Below are positions 1 through 8,274 of a stretch of DNA of 36,399 bases, piece after piece. The stretch lies in IMG/VR virus record IMGVR_UViG_3300035182_000806, positions 1 through 36,399 of that record; one strand, given 5' to 3'. A program made the position numbers and the translations under genes. A model generated the notes under the pieces. The model made no database searches, was not told the origin of the DNA, and saw nothing but the letters and a program-made list of their open reading frames with translations. Origin of the DNA: a virus. Within the stretch, counting starts at the first letter, position 1. The number at the start of each line of letters is the position of its first letter.

Positions 1-258
1 TTCAGCAAGCTGCGCGATCAGCTGTGGTTTGCGATCGGTGACTGGCTGAAGGAAGGCGGAACATACGAAGCCGACGACAAGCTAGATCAGGAGCTCGTCG
101 CCCCGACGTATGGCTTCGACGCGCAAGGTAGGCGGAAGGTGAGCAGCAAGGACGAGATGCGCAAGATCATCGGCCGCAGCCCTGACAGGGCCGACGCTCT
201 CGGTCTGTGCGTCTACGAGCCGCCCGCGCCGGCGAGGGTCGTGGTGCTGTTCAGCTGA
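1..258 (+). CDS. Terminase large subunit, C-terminal end (partial)
   Basis: Frame 1 is open from the first base to a TGA at 256-258, giving 85 residues of the end of a protein that begins left of the window. The reading LRDQLWFAIGDWL followed later by IIGRSPDRADALGLCVY matches the end of phage terminase large subunits. In that family the nuclease domain finishes with an arginine-serine-proline-aspartate-arginine-alanine-aspartate motif. The enzyme is the ATP-driven packaging motor and its nuclease domain cuts concatemeric DNA. Its place just before the portal gene is the usual one. The ATPase motifs lie outside the window, so the call rests on the C-terminal motif and context. Confidence 0.85.
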   Translation, partial: FSKLRDQLWFAIGDWLKEGGTYEADDKLDQELVAPTYGFDAQGRRKVSSKDEMRKIIGRSPDRADALGLCVYEPPAPARVVVLFS

Positions 259-339
259 CAAGACTGGCCGCTGCGTACCGACGGCCTGCGATCGCGCTCT
301 GTGGCGCAATGCAAAGCGGATTGGCCGCCTCGGTGCGAT

Positions 340-414
340 GGTGGGCTGGCGCAGCGCTGCACCAGACTAGGCGGACCCGAGAGGGGCCGCGGGGTTCGAA
401 TCCCCGCCCCACTG
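340..414 (+). other. tRNA-like T-arm hairpin, possibly a degenerate tRNA
   Basis: The gap 259-435 holds no convincing gene. Within it, 390-406 is a perfect tRNA T arm: stem CGGGG, loop TTCGAAT, stem CCCCG. It is followed by an acceptor-like CCCCACT and a discriminator G at 414. GGTGGGC at 340-346 could pair with the acceptor strand (6 of 7, one G-T), giving a tRNA-sized 75 nt. However, no D arm with GG and no anticodon arm with U33 can be formed, and no CCA is encoded. A second possible pairing is CCGCCT (325-330) with AGGCGG (369-374). It may be a decayed tRNA, a tRNA mimic or simply a strong hairpin upstream of the next gene. Confidence 0.35.
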
Positions 415-435
415 TTCACATGAAGGAGTGTCACC

Positions 436-999
436 ATGTCGAAGCACGTGAAGCTGAATCGGAACTACAAGCTGCTCAACGCAGGCGAAAGCTGCGAGCT
501 CTCGGACGCCGAGGCCGGAGTGCTGATCGCCAGCGGCGGGGCCACCGAATGCGCAGTCCCCGAGGGCAAGCCGCGTAGCCCCGACGCCCCCGCGGAGACT
601 GAGACGGTTCCCCGCGCGGTCGCCGACCAGCTGGCCTCGGAGCTCAGCGAGATCCAGAAGGACCACGCTGAGCTCTTCGACGCGCACGAGCAGCTGAAGT
701 CCGAGCACGCGCAGCTGACGGCCGAGGGCGTGGACGTGACGCTCGACCCCGCCACCGACGCCGTCATGGTCGCGAAGGTCAAGCTCTTCAAGAAGGAGAA
801 CCTCAACGCCGAGCTCAAGGACGACGGCCCGACCGCGCTGAACTTCGGCGCCATGGCCGACGTCGAGGGGAGCAACAAGAACTGGAGCAAGTTCACGCCG
901 ACCATGAGCGTGAACATGACGGTCGACAATCCCGGCCCTGCGGCGAAGCTCGCCCAGGACGCCGAGTACTACGTCTTCTTCGTACCGGTCAAGAAGTAG
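436..999 (+). CDS. Hypothetical structural-region protein with coiled coil
   Basis: This 187-residue protein starts at an ATG preceded by AAGGAG seven bases upstream. Three parts are visible. Residues 1-40 form a small domain (KLLNAGESCELSDAEAGVLI) like short phage proteins that read 'feature, gap, alanine-rich turn'; the same pattern recurs in the protein at 8458. Residues about 56-90 are charged and heptad-like, probably a coiled coil. The C-terminal third (SKFTPTMSVNMTVDNPG then EYYVFFVPVKK) is beta-rich. It resembles small phage proteins found next to capsid genes, but I cannot name a family with certainty. Position between terminase and portal suggests a virion or assembly role; this is inference. 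Confidence 0.7.
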   Translation: MSKHVKLNRNYKLLNAGESCELSDAEAGVLIASGGATECAVPEGKPRSPDAPAETETVPRAVADQLASELSEIQKDHAELFDAHEQLKSEHAQLTAEGVDVTLDPATDAVMVAKVKLFKKENLNAELKDDGPTALNFGAMADVEGSNKNWSKFTPTMSVNMTVDNPGPAAKLAQDAEYYVFFVPVKK

Positions 1000-1035
1000 T
1001 TCACGGGCCCACGGGCCGAGCACTGAGGTCGCGAC

Positions 1036-3237
1036 ATGGCGGACAAGAACATCCTTCAGCGCGCGATTGAGTGGTTTCGTGGCGCTCCGCCTGACGTGTA
1101 CGCGCCGAACTCGCTCGGGCCTGTGGGCCAGGCCATCACGGGAGCCCTGCCATACGGACTCCCGCCCCAGCGCGGCTCGCGCGAACTTGCTATCGCAGGC
1201 AAGCGCGAGCCGTGGCTCTACGCAGTCACGGACAAGATTGGTCGTTCGCTGAGCGCGGTGCCCTGGCACTTGAGCGTCGCGCGTGACTCCTCGGGCAATG
1301 CTGATCCAATGCGTGCTCGGCAGTACAACCGCTTCCGCGCGCAGATCACGAACACGTACGAACCGCAGGCTCGCAAGAAGTGGATGCGTGACCTGCGCCG
1401 CGAGATGGATCTCGAGCCCGTCTACGCGCACCCTTTGCTGGACCTCTTTGACAGGCCGAACCCGCTCCAGAGCGGCGTGCAGTTTCGCTCTCTGCTGGCG
1501 CGGCACATGGACCTCAGCGGCGAGATCTTCCTCGTGAAGGAGCGCAACGCTTTCGGGATGCCTGTGCAGCTGTGGCCCGTCCCGAACTTTTGGTGCCGAC
1601 TGACGCCGTACTACGAGCGAAGTACCTTCATGTTCAGCTACGGCCTGTTCATGAAGGAACTCGCCGAGACCGAAGTGATATGGATGAAGCACCTGGATCT
1701 CGAGAATCCGTATGCTCGCGGCACGGGCGCAGGCTTCGCACTCGCCGACGTGATCGAGACGTTCAGCTACGCGCTCAAGACCGAGAAGGCGTTCTACTAC
1801 AACAACGGCGTTCCGCCGATCATCGCCAGCATGGATGGCGCGAATGAGGATCAGGTCAAGGCCGTTCGCGAAGCCTGGGACCAGCGACACGGAGGCTACT
1901 GGAACGCGATGAAGGTGGCATGGGTCAACTTCAAGCTGACCATCGCGCAGCTGACGCCCAAGTTCGCCGACTCGCAGATGCTCGAGCAGCAGAACCAGAA
2001 GCGCGACACTATCATCCAGATCTACGGCGTGCCGCCTGAGGTTCTCGGCATCGTGGAGCACAGCAACAAGGCTTCCGCGGTGACATCGAAAGGAATCTAC
2101 GCTGAGCAGGTACTCGTCCCGCGGCTGGAGGACCAGCGCGAGATCTTCCAGATGCAACTCGTGCCCGAGTTCGACGACTCGCTGATCCTGGACTACACGT
2201 CGCCGATGCAAGACGATCGTGAACAAGACATCGAGACGCTGAGCAAGGTTCCGAACGTTCTGAAGGTGAACGAGTGGCGCGGGCTCGGCGGCTTCGACCC
2301 TCACGACGACGACTCCGTGGGCGAAAAGATGTACGAGCTCCCTGCGACGGCAGTCGATCCCGCATCCGTGCAGCCGACCCCGACGTTCTCCGCTCCGAGA
2401 GCCCTGCGCGCTGCGCGTGGCGCTCGCTCGGAGGGCGACACAGGTGACCTGAGTAGCGAAGAGATCGAGCAGATGATTGCGGCGCTGGAGAAGGCCGGAA
2501 GCCTCGACGACCTGGCGAGCCTCACGGCCGACACGGTCAAGGACTTCGGCGACACCTTCCTCAGTCAGGTGAAGGACTCCTACGCCGACGGCACGGTCCC
2601 CGACGCGATGAACATGAAGGACCCCAACGTCAAGGATTACATAGAGGACCAGGCCGGCGACCGTATCGCGGACATCGACGACACGACGAAGCAGAACCTG
2701 CGCGACTACTTGAAGAAGGCTGTTGAAGACGGCAAGAGCATCGACGAGATGATCGACGATCTCGAGGCTGACGACAACCTGTCGTTCGGGGACTCGCGCT
2801 CGGAGGTCATCGCGCGGACCGAGGTGCTGAGCGCTTCGAACTTCGGTACGCTCGAGGGCTACCGACAGAGCGGCGTGGTCAGCAAGAAGGGCTGGATGGC
2901 CACGCCAGGGAGCGAGGGTAGCCGACCAAGCCACGAGGCGCTGGATGGCACGACCCTGGACCTGGACGACGAGTTCACGGACACGGCGACGGGCGCGACG
3001 GGCCAGCATCCGGGCGGCTTCGACGATCCGAGCAGTGACTGCAACTGCCGATGCTCGATCTATGCTGTGGTGGATGACCCTGAGACGAAGGCGCTGCGCG
3101 TTCACATGAAGCAAGACCATGCGGCGATCTTGGCGCAACGCGCTCCGCACGAGAAGAAAGTGCAAGCGGCGGCGAGGCGCGGGCTCCAACGCCAGCGCGA
3201 CTTCGTGGTCCGCGCGCTGAGCAAGCTGTCCAAGTGA
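1036..3237 (+). CDS. Portal protein fused to a MuF-type head morphogenesis domain
   Basis: The protein has 733 residues, much longer than a usual HK97-type portal (about 400-500). Residues about 1-440 read as a phage portal: KIGRSLSAVPWHL, GEIFLVKERN, YNNGVPPIIA and IYGVPPEVLGIVEHSNKA are typical core segments. The portal is the dodecameric ring through which DNA enters and on which the neck assembles. Residues about 578-678 read as a MuF domain: VIARTEVLSASNFG, then a W, RPSHEALDGT, and HPGG with a CNCRC cluster. MuF proteins are minor head proteins, in other phages usually encoded by a separate gene after the portal. Here both lie in one open frame without stop or frameshift, joined by a linker at about 450-575. 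A GAGG precedes the ATG. Confidence 0.9.
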   Translation: MADKNILQRAIEWFRGAPPDVYAPNSLGPVGQAITGALPYGLPPQRGSRELAIAGKREPWLYAVTDKIGRSLSAVPWHLSVARDSSGNADPMRARQYNRFRAQITNTYEPQARKKWMRDLRREMDLEPVYAHPLLDLFDRPNPLQSGVQFRSLLARHMDLSGEIFLVKERNAFGMPVQLWPVPNFWCRLTPYYERSTFMFSYGLFMKELAETEVIWMKHLDLENPYARGTGAGFALADVIETFSYALKTEKAFYYNNGVPPIIASMDGANEDQVKAVREAWDQRHGGYWNAMKVAWVNFKLTIAQLTPKFADSQMLEQQNQKRDTIIQIYGVPPEVLGIVEHSNKASAVTSKGIYAEQVLVPRLEDQREIFQMQLVPEFDDSLILDYTSPMQDDREQDIETLSKVPNVLKVNEWRGLGGFDPHDDDSVGEKMYELPATAVDPASVQPTPTFSAPRALRAARGARSEGDTGDLSSEEIEQMIAALEKAGSLDDLASLTADTVKDFGDTFLSQVKDSYADGTVPDAMNMKDPNVKDYIEDQAGDRIADIDDTTKQNLRDYLKKAVEDGKSIDEMIDDLEADDNLSFGDSRSEVIARTEVLSASNFGTLEGYRQSGVVSKKGWMATPGSEGSRPSHEALDGTTLDLDDEFTDTATGATGQHPGGFDDPSSDCNCRCSIYAVVDDPETKALRVHMKQDHAAILAQRAPHEKKVQAAARRGLQRQRDFVVRALSKLSK

Positions 3238-3243
3238 GGCAAC

Positions 3244-3444
3244 ATGAAAGTCACGAACGACGTGCGCGTGCAGCGGCAAGCGGAGAAGGACGGTCCGTGG
3301 ATGGACGTCCTCTACTGTTCTGAGGTCCACGCGCAGAGTGCCACGCACGTCGGTCCTGACGGCGACGAGGTGTTGGTTGGCGTGGCGTTCCGTGTGATGG
3401 ACCAGGCGACGTGGACCGAAGTTCCCATCGTGGAGGCATCTTGA
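3244..3444 (+). CDS. Hypothetical small protein (66 aa)
   Basis: An ATG follows the portal stop by six bases, in a run of tightly packed genes. The protein is 66 residues, mostly beta-like with short hydrophobic strands (VLVGVAFRVM) and no motif I recognise. Its stop overlaps the start of the next gene, which suggests translational coupling. In comparable head clusters such small genes between portal and protease are often of unknown role. Confidence 0.65.
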   Translation: MKVTNDVRVQRQAEKDGPWMDVLYCSEVHAQSATHVGPDGDEVLVGVAFRVMDQATWTEVPIVEAS

Positions 3445-3713
3445 AGATCACGTCCGAGTTGCAGGCGCAGCAGATGCGTCCCGACGGTTACTGGTTTGAG
3501 ATCGCCAGCGCGATCGAGGTCGACGCCGAGGCGGGCCTGGCCACGCTCGCCGGCCCCACGGGCGCCGTCGCTCAGGCGGGCATTTACCGCGTCGTGGACG
3601 CCGCGACGGGCGAGGTGCTGGCCGCAACGAGCTTCACCGCGAATGTGAAGGCCCCGGAACCTGACCACGCAGTTTCGCCTCTCAGTGCAGGCACTACGGA
3701 GCCGACGAAGTGA
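3441..3713 (+). CDS. Hypothetical small protein (90 aa, TTG start)
   Basis: The frame is open further upstream, but the best start is TTG at 3441. It sits in a TTGA overlap with the previous stop and has GTGGAGG about five bases upstream. The product (starting LKITSELQAQQ after the initiator) has a beta-rich core (VDAATGEVLAATSF) and an acidic, threonine-rich tail. I do not recognise the family. Its stop overlaps the next GTG start, so three small genes here form a chain of 4-base overlaps. Confidence 0.65.
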   Translation: MKITSELQAQQMRPDGYWFEIASAIEVDAEAGLATLAGPTGAVAQAGIYRVVDAATGEVLAATSFTANVKAPEPDHAVSPLSAGTTEPTK

Positions 3714-3985
3714 AGACGATTCCAACGCTCGAGGACGAAGTGATGCGACTCGCCGCGCTGAATTGGTGCGGGAAGCTCGAGGTGAAATGGGAGTCAGGTA
3801 ATATTCGCAGCGCCAGGAAGACCAACCGGGGCTACGTACGACACGATCACCTCGGCGCTGCGGTCGTAGTACTCGAGGAGTTGAGCACCCTGCGCGGTGC
3901 TCGCTTCTTCGGCGACACAACCATCGAGTTCTTTGACGGGACCACGAGCATGACCGTGGTGACCGAGTCTGTCAGGGTGAAGTGA
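3710..3985 (+). CDS. Hypothetical small protein (91 aa, GTG start)
   Basis: The gene starts at a GTG within GTGA, overlapping the stop of the preceding gene. The 91-residue product has no recognised motif. The C-terminal half is beta-like (TTIEFFDGTTSMTVVTESVRV). It ends one base before the start of the prohead protease gene, so it lies in the same operon. Confidence 0.65.
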   Translation: MKTIPTLEDEVMRLAALNWCGKLEVKWESGNIRSARKTNRGYVRHDHLGAAVVVLEELSTLRGARFFGDTTIEFFDGTTSMTVVTESVRVK

Positions 3986-3986
3986 C

Positions 3987-5492
3987 ATGAAGAACATCAT
4001 CGTGTACGACCGAGAGCGCAAGGTGCCGCGCTACCTCAGCGACAAGGACTATCGCCGAGCGGACGCTGCGACTCGCTCCAGCGTGGGCGTGCGTCTCGGG
4101 TTGGGCTCTGTCGTGCGCAGCATGGAGAGCGACAAGCCTGGCACGCCGATCACCTTCATCTGCTCTACGGGCTCTGTCGACCGCTACGACAGCACCATCG
4201 CGGTCGACGGGTGGGACCTCAGCAACTTCGCGCGGAACGCGATCATGCCGTGGTGTCACAAGACCGAACAGCCTCCCATCGCGCGCTGGCAGAATTGGCG
4301 CACCGAGGACGACGCGCTCAAGATGGATGCCGTCTTCGTGCCGCTGGCATCGGACCACGACTGGGCGAAGTTCGCGCTCATGATCGAGGAGATGTACCGC
4401 AAGCATCTGATGAACGCCGTGTCGGTGGGCTTCATCCCTGTGAAGTACGAGATCGCAACCGACCGCGACGACGGCGAGTCGTGGATGCCGCCGATTGACT
4501 ACCTCGAGCAGGAATTGACCGAGTGTTCCGCGGTGCCCGTGCCAGGCCAGGCCGAAGCGTTGGCCGAAGGGCGCAGCGTCGCGGACCCGTTCCTCAAAGC
4601 GCGAGCCGCGGGTGTGGACATGAGCCCCATGATCCGGCACCTGGAGCGCACCATGGAGGAGCTCAACGGTTCCGGGCTGTGGGTGCGGCGTGACGTCGCC
4701 GAGCAGCTTCGTACTGAGCTCGGGGGCTCAAAGACCTACAGCATTCCGGCGCAGCCGGGAAAGGAGCAGACCGTGGAACGCAAGAAGGTGCGGCTGGTCG
4801 TGGAGTGCAACGTCGCTGACGTGGAGCGCATGTGCGCCGAGCTCAGCAAGAAGGCGCGCAACGGAGGCGGTGTGGTTCTTCGCGCCGAGCCCGTGGAAGA
4901 GGACGACGGCGGGGACGCGACGGAGGCCTTCAAGTCTATCGCCAAGGACTTCGGCAAGCACGTCGCCGCTCTGGGCGACGTGACCAAGTCGCTCGGCAAG
5001 GCGAGCGACGCGTTCGGCGGTCACGACATGGCCTTCGTGAAGCATGCCGAGGCCTTCGGTACGGTCGCGAAGAGCCTCGCCGCGTCGGTCGACGCGCTGA
5101 AGCCCAACGTCGACCCGAAGAGCACGGCCAACAAGACTGCGCCGACGGGCGAGGCGCGGGGCGGCGCGAGCCACAAGCTGAGCTCGGCGAACTCGGCGGA
5201 CCACAAGCTCGCGATGACGTCGGCGCGCGGTGCGCTCGACGCGCTGACCCGGATCGAGTCGCGGCAGAACGGCAACGACGCGGCCGATGGCGAGACGGGG
5301 ACTGACAAGTCCGGCGCCGACAAGACGACTGGCACCGACGCGTCGGAGACGAAGACGGCGCCCACCCCGGTGACGCTGAGCGCCGAGGAGCAGAAGAAGG
5401 CCGCGCTGGAGGCGAAGGTGAAGGACCTCCAGCTGAAGCTCGACGCGGCCGAGCAGCGTGCCACTGGCAAGATCCCCCCGAAGCGCTCGTAG
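3987..5492 (+). CDS. HK97-family prohead protease with fused scaffold-like tail
   Basis: The first ~200 of 501 residues are a prohead protease of the U35/S78 family. A catalytic His lies in MPWCHKTEQPP (H91), a catalytic Ser in NAVSVGFIP (S146), and a following acidic residue in ELTECSAVPVPGQ (E179). The family processes scaffold and capsid protein during head maturation. The remaining ~300 residues are charged, Ala/Lys/Asp-rich, with KDFGKHVAALGDVTKSLGKA-like helices and a heptad C-terminus (EEQKKAALEAKVKDLQLKL). They resemble a scaffold or delta domain, so this looks like a protease-scaffold fusion and no separate scaffold gene is present. The gene lies directly upstream of the capsid gene, as expected. 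Confidence 0.9.
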   Translation: MKNIIVYDRERKVPRYLSDKDYRRADAATRSSVGVRLGLGSVVRSMESDKPGTPITFICSTGSVDRYDSTIAVDGWDLSNFARNAIMPWCHKTEQPPIARWQNWRTEDDALKMDAVFVPLASDHDWAKFALMIEEMYRKHLMNAVSVGFIPVKYEIATDRDDGESWMPPIDYLEQELTECSAVPVPGQAEALAEGRSVADPFLKARAAGVDMSPMIRHLERTMEELNGSGLWVRRDVAEQLRTELGGSKTYSIPAQPGKEQTVERKKVRLVVECNVADVERMCAELSKKARNGGGVVLRAEPVEEDDGGDATEAFKSIAKDFGKHVAALGDVTKSLGKASDAFGGHDMAFVKHAEAFGTVAKSLAASVDALKPNVDPKSTANKTAPTGEARGGASHKLSSANSADHKLAMTSARGALDALTRIESRQNGNDAADGETGTDKSGADKTTGTDASETKTAPTPVTLSAEEQKKAALEAKVKDLQLKLDAAEQRATGKIPPKRS

Positions 5493-5569
5493 TCTGTAGT
5501 CCCACCGTCAACACAAACTGAATCACGCACGGTACGGGTCCAGCCCGATCCGCTTGCTAAGGAGAAAGC

Positions 5570-6829
5570 ATGGATCTCGAACTCGTGGTTTCCCAGATGG
5601 AGAAGCAGCTGGCCAACATCGACTCCCGACTGGCGCAGACGCCCGTCACCACGAACGCCACGGACCTGGCCTCGCGGGCTGCGGCGGAGGCGCAGCGCGG
5701 CGAGGTCACGAGCGTTCACCGCGTCGCGGACGCCTTCGACATGTACGGAGGCAAAGGCTTGATGTTCGCCCGCGCCATGCGTGCCTCAGCCGCGCTGGTC
5801 AAGGCGCCCCACGGCACCGACCAGGCCGCGACCCTGCGCGCCTGGAAGCTGCCCGAGAACATGCTGGACCGGACCAACGAGCAGCGCGTCAACCGCGCCC
5901 TCTCGGAAGGCACGGGCGCAGCGGGCGGCACCATGGACCCCGATCGCTACGCGACGGAGGTCATCGAGATCCTCCGCGCGAAGCTCGTCGTGCTGAAGGC
6001 GGGCATCCCCTCCATCCAGATGGAAGGGCAGTCGATGACCCTGCCGCGGCAGGCGACTGACGTGACGGGCGCGTGGGTCGGCGAGCAGCAGGACGCGCCG
6101 GCGACCGGCCTGACCACCGACGCCGTCCAGCTGTCGCTCAAGAAGTACATGGCCAACGTCCCGGTCTCCAACGACCTCCTCCGCGACGCCATCGTGGCCG
6201 CGGACGTGCTCGTGCGCGACTCGCTGATCGCCGTGGCCATGCTCGCCCTGGACCTCGCGATGCTGCGCGGCGCGGGGACGCAGTACACGCCGCGAGGCAT
6301 CCGCAACGCGACGGTGAGCGGCAACATCTTCAGTTCGTCCGCAGGCTCGGGTGCCAACACGCTGACCACGGCGCTGAGCGACCTGGCGAAGCTGGGCTTC
6401 CTCATCGACAACGCCAACGTGCCGCAGGTCAAGCCCGCGCTGTTCTGCAACCCGCGCTACAAATGGGGCCTGTACCAGCTGCGCGACTCGGTCGGCCGCC
6501 CCTTCTTCGAGGACATGTTCGAGACGAAGATGCTCCAGGGCGTGCCGTACTACGACACGACGCAGATCCCGAACACCCTGTCGGGCGGCGGCTCGGGCGG
6601 CTCGCAGGAGTCCGAAGTGTACCGCATCGAGGCGACGCAGTGGCTCATGGGCCTCGGCATGATGCCGACCATCGAGACCAGCCGAGAGGCGGCGTACCCG
6701 GACGCGAACTCGACGATGCAGTCGTCGTTCACCCGCGACGAGACGCTCATCCGCGTCGTGGTCCGCGCCGACCTCCAGCCGCGACACCCGCAGTCGGCCG
6801 CGGTCGCGATCGGCAACACCCTCCAGTAA
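5570..6829 (+). CDS. Major capsid protein, HK97 fold
   Basis: This 419-residue protein starts at an ATG with AAGGAGAAAGC just upstream. The sequence follows the HK97-type capsid pattern: an N-terminal helical part (residues 1-110, candidate delta or processing region), then MDPDRYATEVIEILR, TLPRQATDVTGAWVGE, a KKYMANVPVSNDLL core helix, LRGAGTQYTPRGI (near residue 240), and a C-terminal P/A-domain ending in ETLIRVVVRADLQPRHP. These are the usual landmarks of the family. The preceding protease probably removes part of the N-terminus. A 14-bp hairpin follows the stop, which would separate capsid expression from the genes downstream. Confidence 0.95.
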   Translation: MDLELVVSQMEKQLANIDSRLAQTPVTTNATDLASRAAAEAQRGEVTSVHRVADAFDMYGGKGLMFARAMRASAALVKAPHGTDQAATLRAWKLPENMLDRTNEQRVNRALSEGTGAAGGTMDPDRYATEVIEILRAKLVVLKAGIPSIQMEGQSMTLPRQATDVTGAWVGEQQDAPATGLTTDAVQLSLKKYMANVPVSNDLLRDAIVAADVLVRDSLIAVAMLALDLAMLRGAGTQYTPRGIRNATVSGNIFSSSAGSGANTLTTALSDLAKLGFLIDNANVPQVKPALFCNPRYKWGLYQLRDSVGRPFFEDMFETKMLQGVPYYDTTQIPNTLSGGGSGGSQESEVYRIEATQWLMGLGMMPTIETSREAAYPDANSTMQSSFTRDETLIRVVVRADLQPRHPQSAAVAIGNTLQ

Positions 6830-6837
6830 CGGAGGGA

Positions 6838-6875
6838 GGGCTCGGCGCTCCAGCCACGCATGGAGCGCCGAGCCC
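6838..6875 (+). terminator. Hairpin after the capsid gene, terminator-like
   Basis: Arms 6838-6851 and 6862-6875 are a perfect 14-bp GC-rich inverted repeat with a 10-base loop. The tract after it (TTGACATCTTC) is only mildly T-rich, so it may stabilise the capsid mRNA as much as terminate. A second smaller hairpin (CTGGGGC / GCCCCAG, about 6899-6917) follows before the next gene. Confidence 0.6.
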
Positions 6876-6956
6876 TTGACATCTTCGCGGTTATGCGCTG
6901 GGGCGCGTGGCCCCAGCCCCAGCCTTGTTGTGAACACCCTCTCAAGGAAGTGAAAG

Positions 6957-7421
6957 ATGGGCATCACGAACCCGAAGAACATCGGATCTCACATCCGCTG
7001 TGTTGCGGCACTCGTTCCGCAGGCGTTGGCCGCGACCGCGGCTGCGAACACGGCGAACTCCACCCCGGTTTACAACCGGCTCCCGGACAACTACCCGCTG
7101 AGCATGACGCTCCACCTGCGCATCGGAGCGGTGACCGGCGCACCGACGAGCTTCAACGTCGTGGCGAAGGTCCAGGACTCGGCCGACGGTACGACGTTCG
7201 CGGACTACGTCCCGCCCCCGATCGCCGGCACGAAGCAGACTCTCGCGCCGCAGACTGCGCTGAGCGTGGTCCAGACCGAGGTGGAGGTCGACGTGGACCT
7301 CAGCGGTGCGCGTCAGTACATCGCGCTCAACGTCAACCCGACCTTCGTGGGCGGCACCTCGCCGACCATCCAGGCCGCTGCGGTCTTCGTCCTCGGTGGG
7401 CCGTCGGTCGAGCCGTTCTAG
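6957..7421 (+). CDS. Hypothetical protein after the capsid, decoration or head-fibre candidate
   Basis: A 154-residue protein with AAGGAAGTG before its ATG. It is beta-rich and low in charge. VAKVQDSADGTTFADYV and EVDVDLSGARQYIALNV read like a beta-sandwich of the kind used in small capsid-surface proteins. The place right after the major capsid gene is the usual one for a decoration protein. No catalytic motif or membrane segment is seen. The structural role is inference from fold-like pattern and position. Confidence 0.7.
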   Translation: MGITNPKNIGSHIRCVAALVPQALAATAAANTANSTPVYNRLPDNYPLSMTLHLRIGAVTGAPTSFNVVAKVQDSADGTTFADYVPPPIAGTKQTLAPQTALSVVQTEVEVDVDLSGARQYIALNVNPTFVGGTSPTIQAAAVFVLGGPSVEPF

Positions 7422-7434
7422 TCTGACCGAAGTG

Positions 7435-7476
7435 TGGACGCAGCGCGACGAAACCGTACGCGGAGCGCTGCGTCCA
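7435..7476 (+). terminator. Hairpin downstream of the decoration candidate
   Basis: TGGACGCAGCGC (7435-7446) and GCGCTGCGTCCA (7465-7476) form a perfect 12-bp stem with an 18-base loop, followed by TGTTGTACTTG. A second near-perfect repeat around GAGCTCAGGC / GCCTAGAGCTC lies at 7492-7518. These two structures occupy most of the 188-bp gap 7422-7609. They may terminate or attenuate transcription from the head genes. Confidence 0.5.
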
Positions 7477-7609
7477 TGTTGTACTTGATGCGAGCTCAGG
7501 CTAACTGCCTAGAGCTCGCTCTGTTGTGATCTGCCTCGCGCACGGGCTGAGCGCGATAGCGGGAAGTACGCACGGCCCATTTGATGTTCACACCTGAAGG
7601 AGTTTCGTC

Positions 7610-8086
7610 ATGCCGTTCATCGTGCCGAAGGAAGAGCAGCAGACCACGAAGATCCTCGTGCAGTTCAAGCGCATCTGGCGCAACTTCTCCCCGGGTGACA
7701 TCTCGTCCATCGAGCTCGCCGCGCGCGATGAGCTCGGCAACTTCTACAAGGAGCGCGACCGCGACGGGAAGCCCACCGAGCGCGACGCGAAGAAGATCGG
7801 CGACTTGCTGGTTCTGCAGATGGAGAACCCGAACCTGCGCACCGCGGTCAAGCTGACGGCGGACCAGGCGCTGCACCACCTTGGCCCGAAGGCCATGCTC
7901 GAGAACGGCTACGAGCCGGACGAGATCAAGGCCGCGCTGGCGAAGGCCGACGAGAAGACCAAGGAGCTCCAGAAGACGTATGCGGCTGGCGAGGCGCAGC
8001 GCGAGATCCACGGGTGGGTGGAGCAGCCCAAGGTCACGATGACCCCGCACTCCACGGGCCCGCTCCCGCTCCCGCTGAAGAAGTAG
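7610..8086 (+). CDS. Hypothetical protein (158 aa), head region
   Basis: The ATG follows a GAAGGAG box. The product is charged and mostly helical (IKAALAKADEKTKELQKTYAAGEAQ) with a short proline-rich end (GPLPLPLKK). There is no recognised motif. It lies between the decoration candidate and the structured non-coding stretch, and in the same orientation as the head genes. The role is unknown. Confidence 0.7.
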   Translation: MPFIVPKEEQQTTKILVQFKRIWRNFSPGDISSIELAARDELGNFYKERDRDGKPTERDAKKIGDLLVLQMENPNLRTAVKLTADQALHHLGPKAMLENGYEPDEIKAALAKADEKTKELQKTYAAGEAQREIHGWVEQPKVTMTPHSTGPLPLPLKK

Positions 8087-8101
8087 ATTCAACACGACTT
8101 A

Positions 8102-8201
8102 GCTGGACCGCTCATTAGAGCGACCGACGTACGAGAGCCCATCCAAGTCCTCATGGACTCCTTGCTCTAACGTCTTCGGTCACTCTCTTGAGCGGTCCAG
8201 C
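8102..8201 (+). ncRNA. Strongly structured non-coding element, possible structured RNA
   Basis: The gap 8087-8457 has no convincing gene but much secondary structure. Here 8102-8114 pairs with 8189-8201 (13 bp, perfect). Directly inside, TTAGAGC (8115-8121) pairs with GCTCTAA (8164-8170), and AGTCC/GGACT (8146-8150 / 8155-8159) closes a four-base loop. GACCGA (8122-8127) can also pair with TCGGTC (8176-8181). That pairing crosses the TTAGAGC stem and would make a pseudoknot. The strand is assigned from the neighbouring genes only. Alternatives are an elaborate terminator or a protein- or recombinase-binding DNA site. Confidence 0.45.
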
Positions 8202-8210
8202 GTTTGGGTG

Positions 8211-8274
8211 GTGCGCCGGGGCCGGGTGGCGGAGTTCCCACTGGGGTGAACTCTGAGGATGGTCCCCGGCGCAC
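8211..8274 (+). repeat. 11-bp hairpin with nested stem
   Basis: GTGCGCCGGGG (8211-8221) pairs with CCCCGGCGCAC (8264-8274), 11 bp perfect. Inside it GAGTTC (8232-8237) pairs with GAACTC (8248-8253). It follows the element at 8102-8201 by nine bases, so the two may belong to one structured transcript. No promoter or long T tract is evident after it. The rest of the gap up to the next start contains a short GGCCCA / TGGGCC hairpin (8341-8361). Confidence 0.5.

Noticed and set aside
340-414. A functional tRNA gene
   Set aside because: T arm and length fit, but no D arm or anticodon arm with U33 can be formed and one acceptor pair is mismatched.
367-3348. 993-residue open frame on the minus strand
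   Set aside because: It lies opposite the portal and its neighbours and is Arg/Val/His/Leu-rich in the way typical of antisense frames in GC-rich DNA. It has no motif or ribosome site, while the plus-strand genes are clearly recognisable.
6876-6900. Plus-strand promoter at TTGACA after the capsid hairpin
   Set aside because: The -35 matches consensus, but no -10 box lies 16-18 bases further; TATGCG is only 10 bases away.
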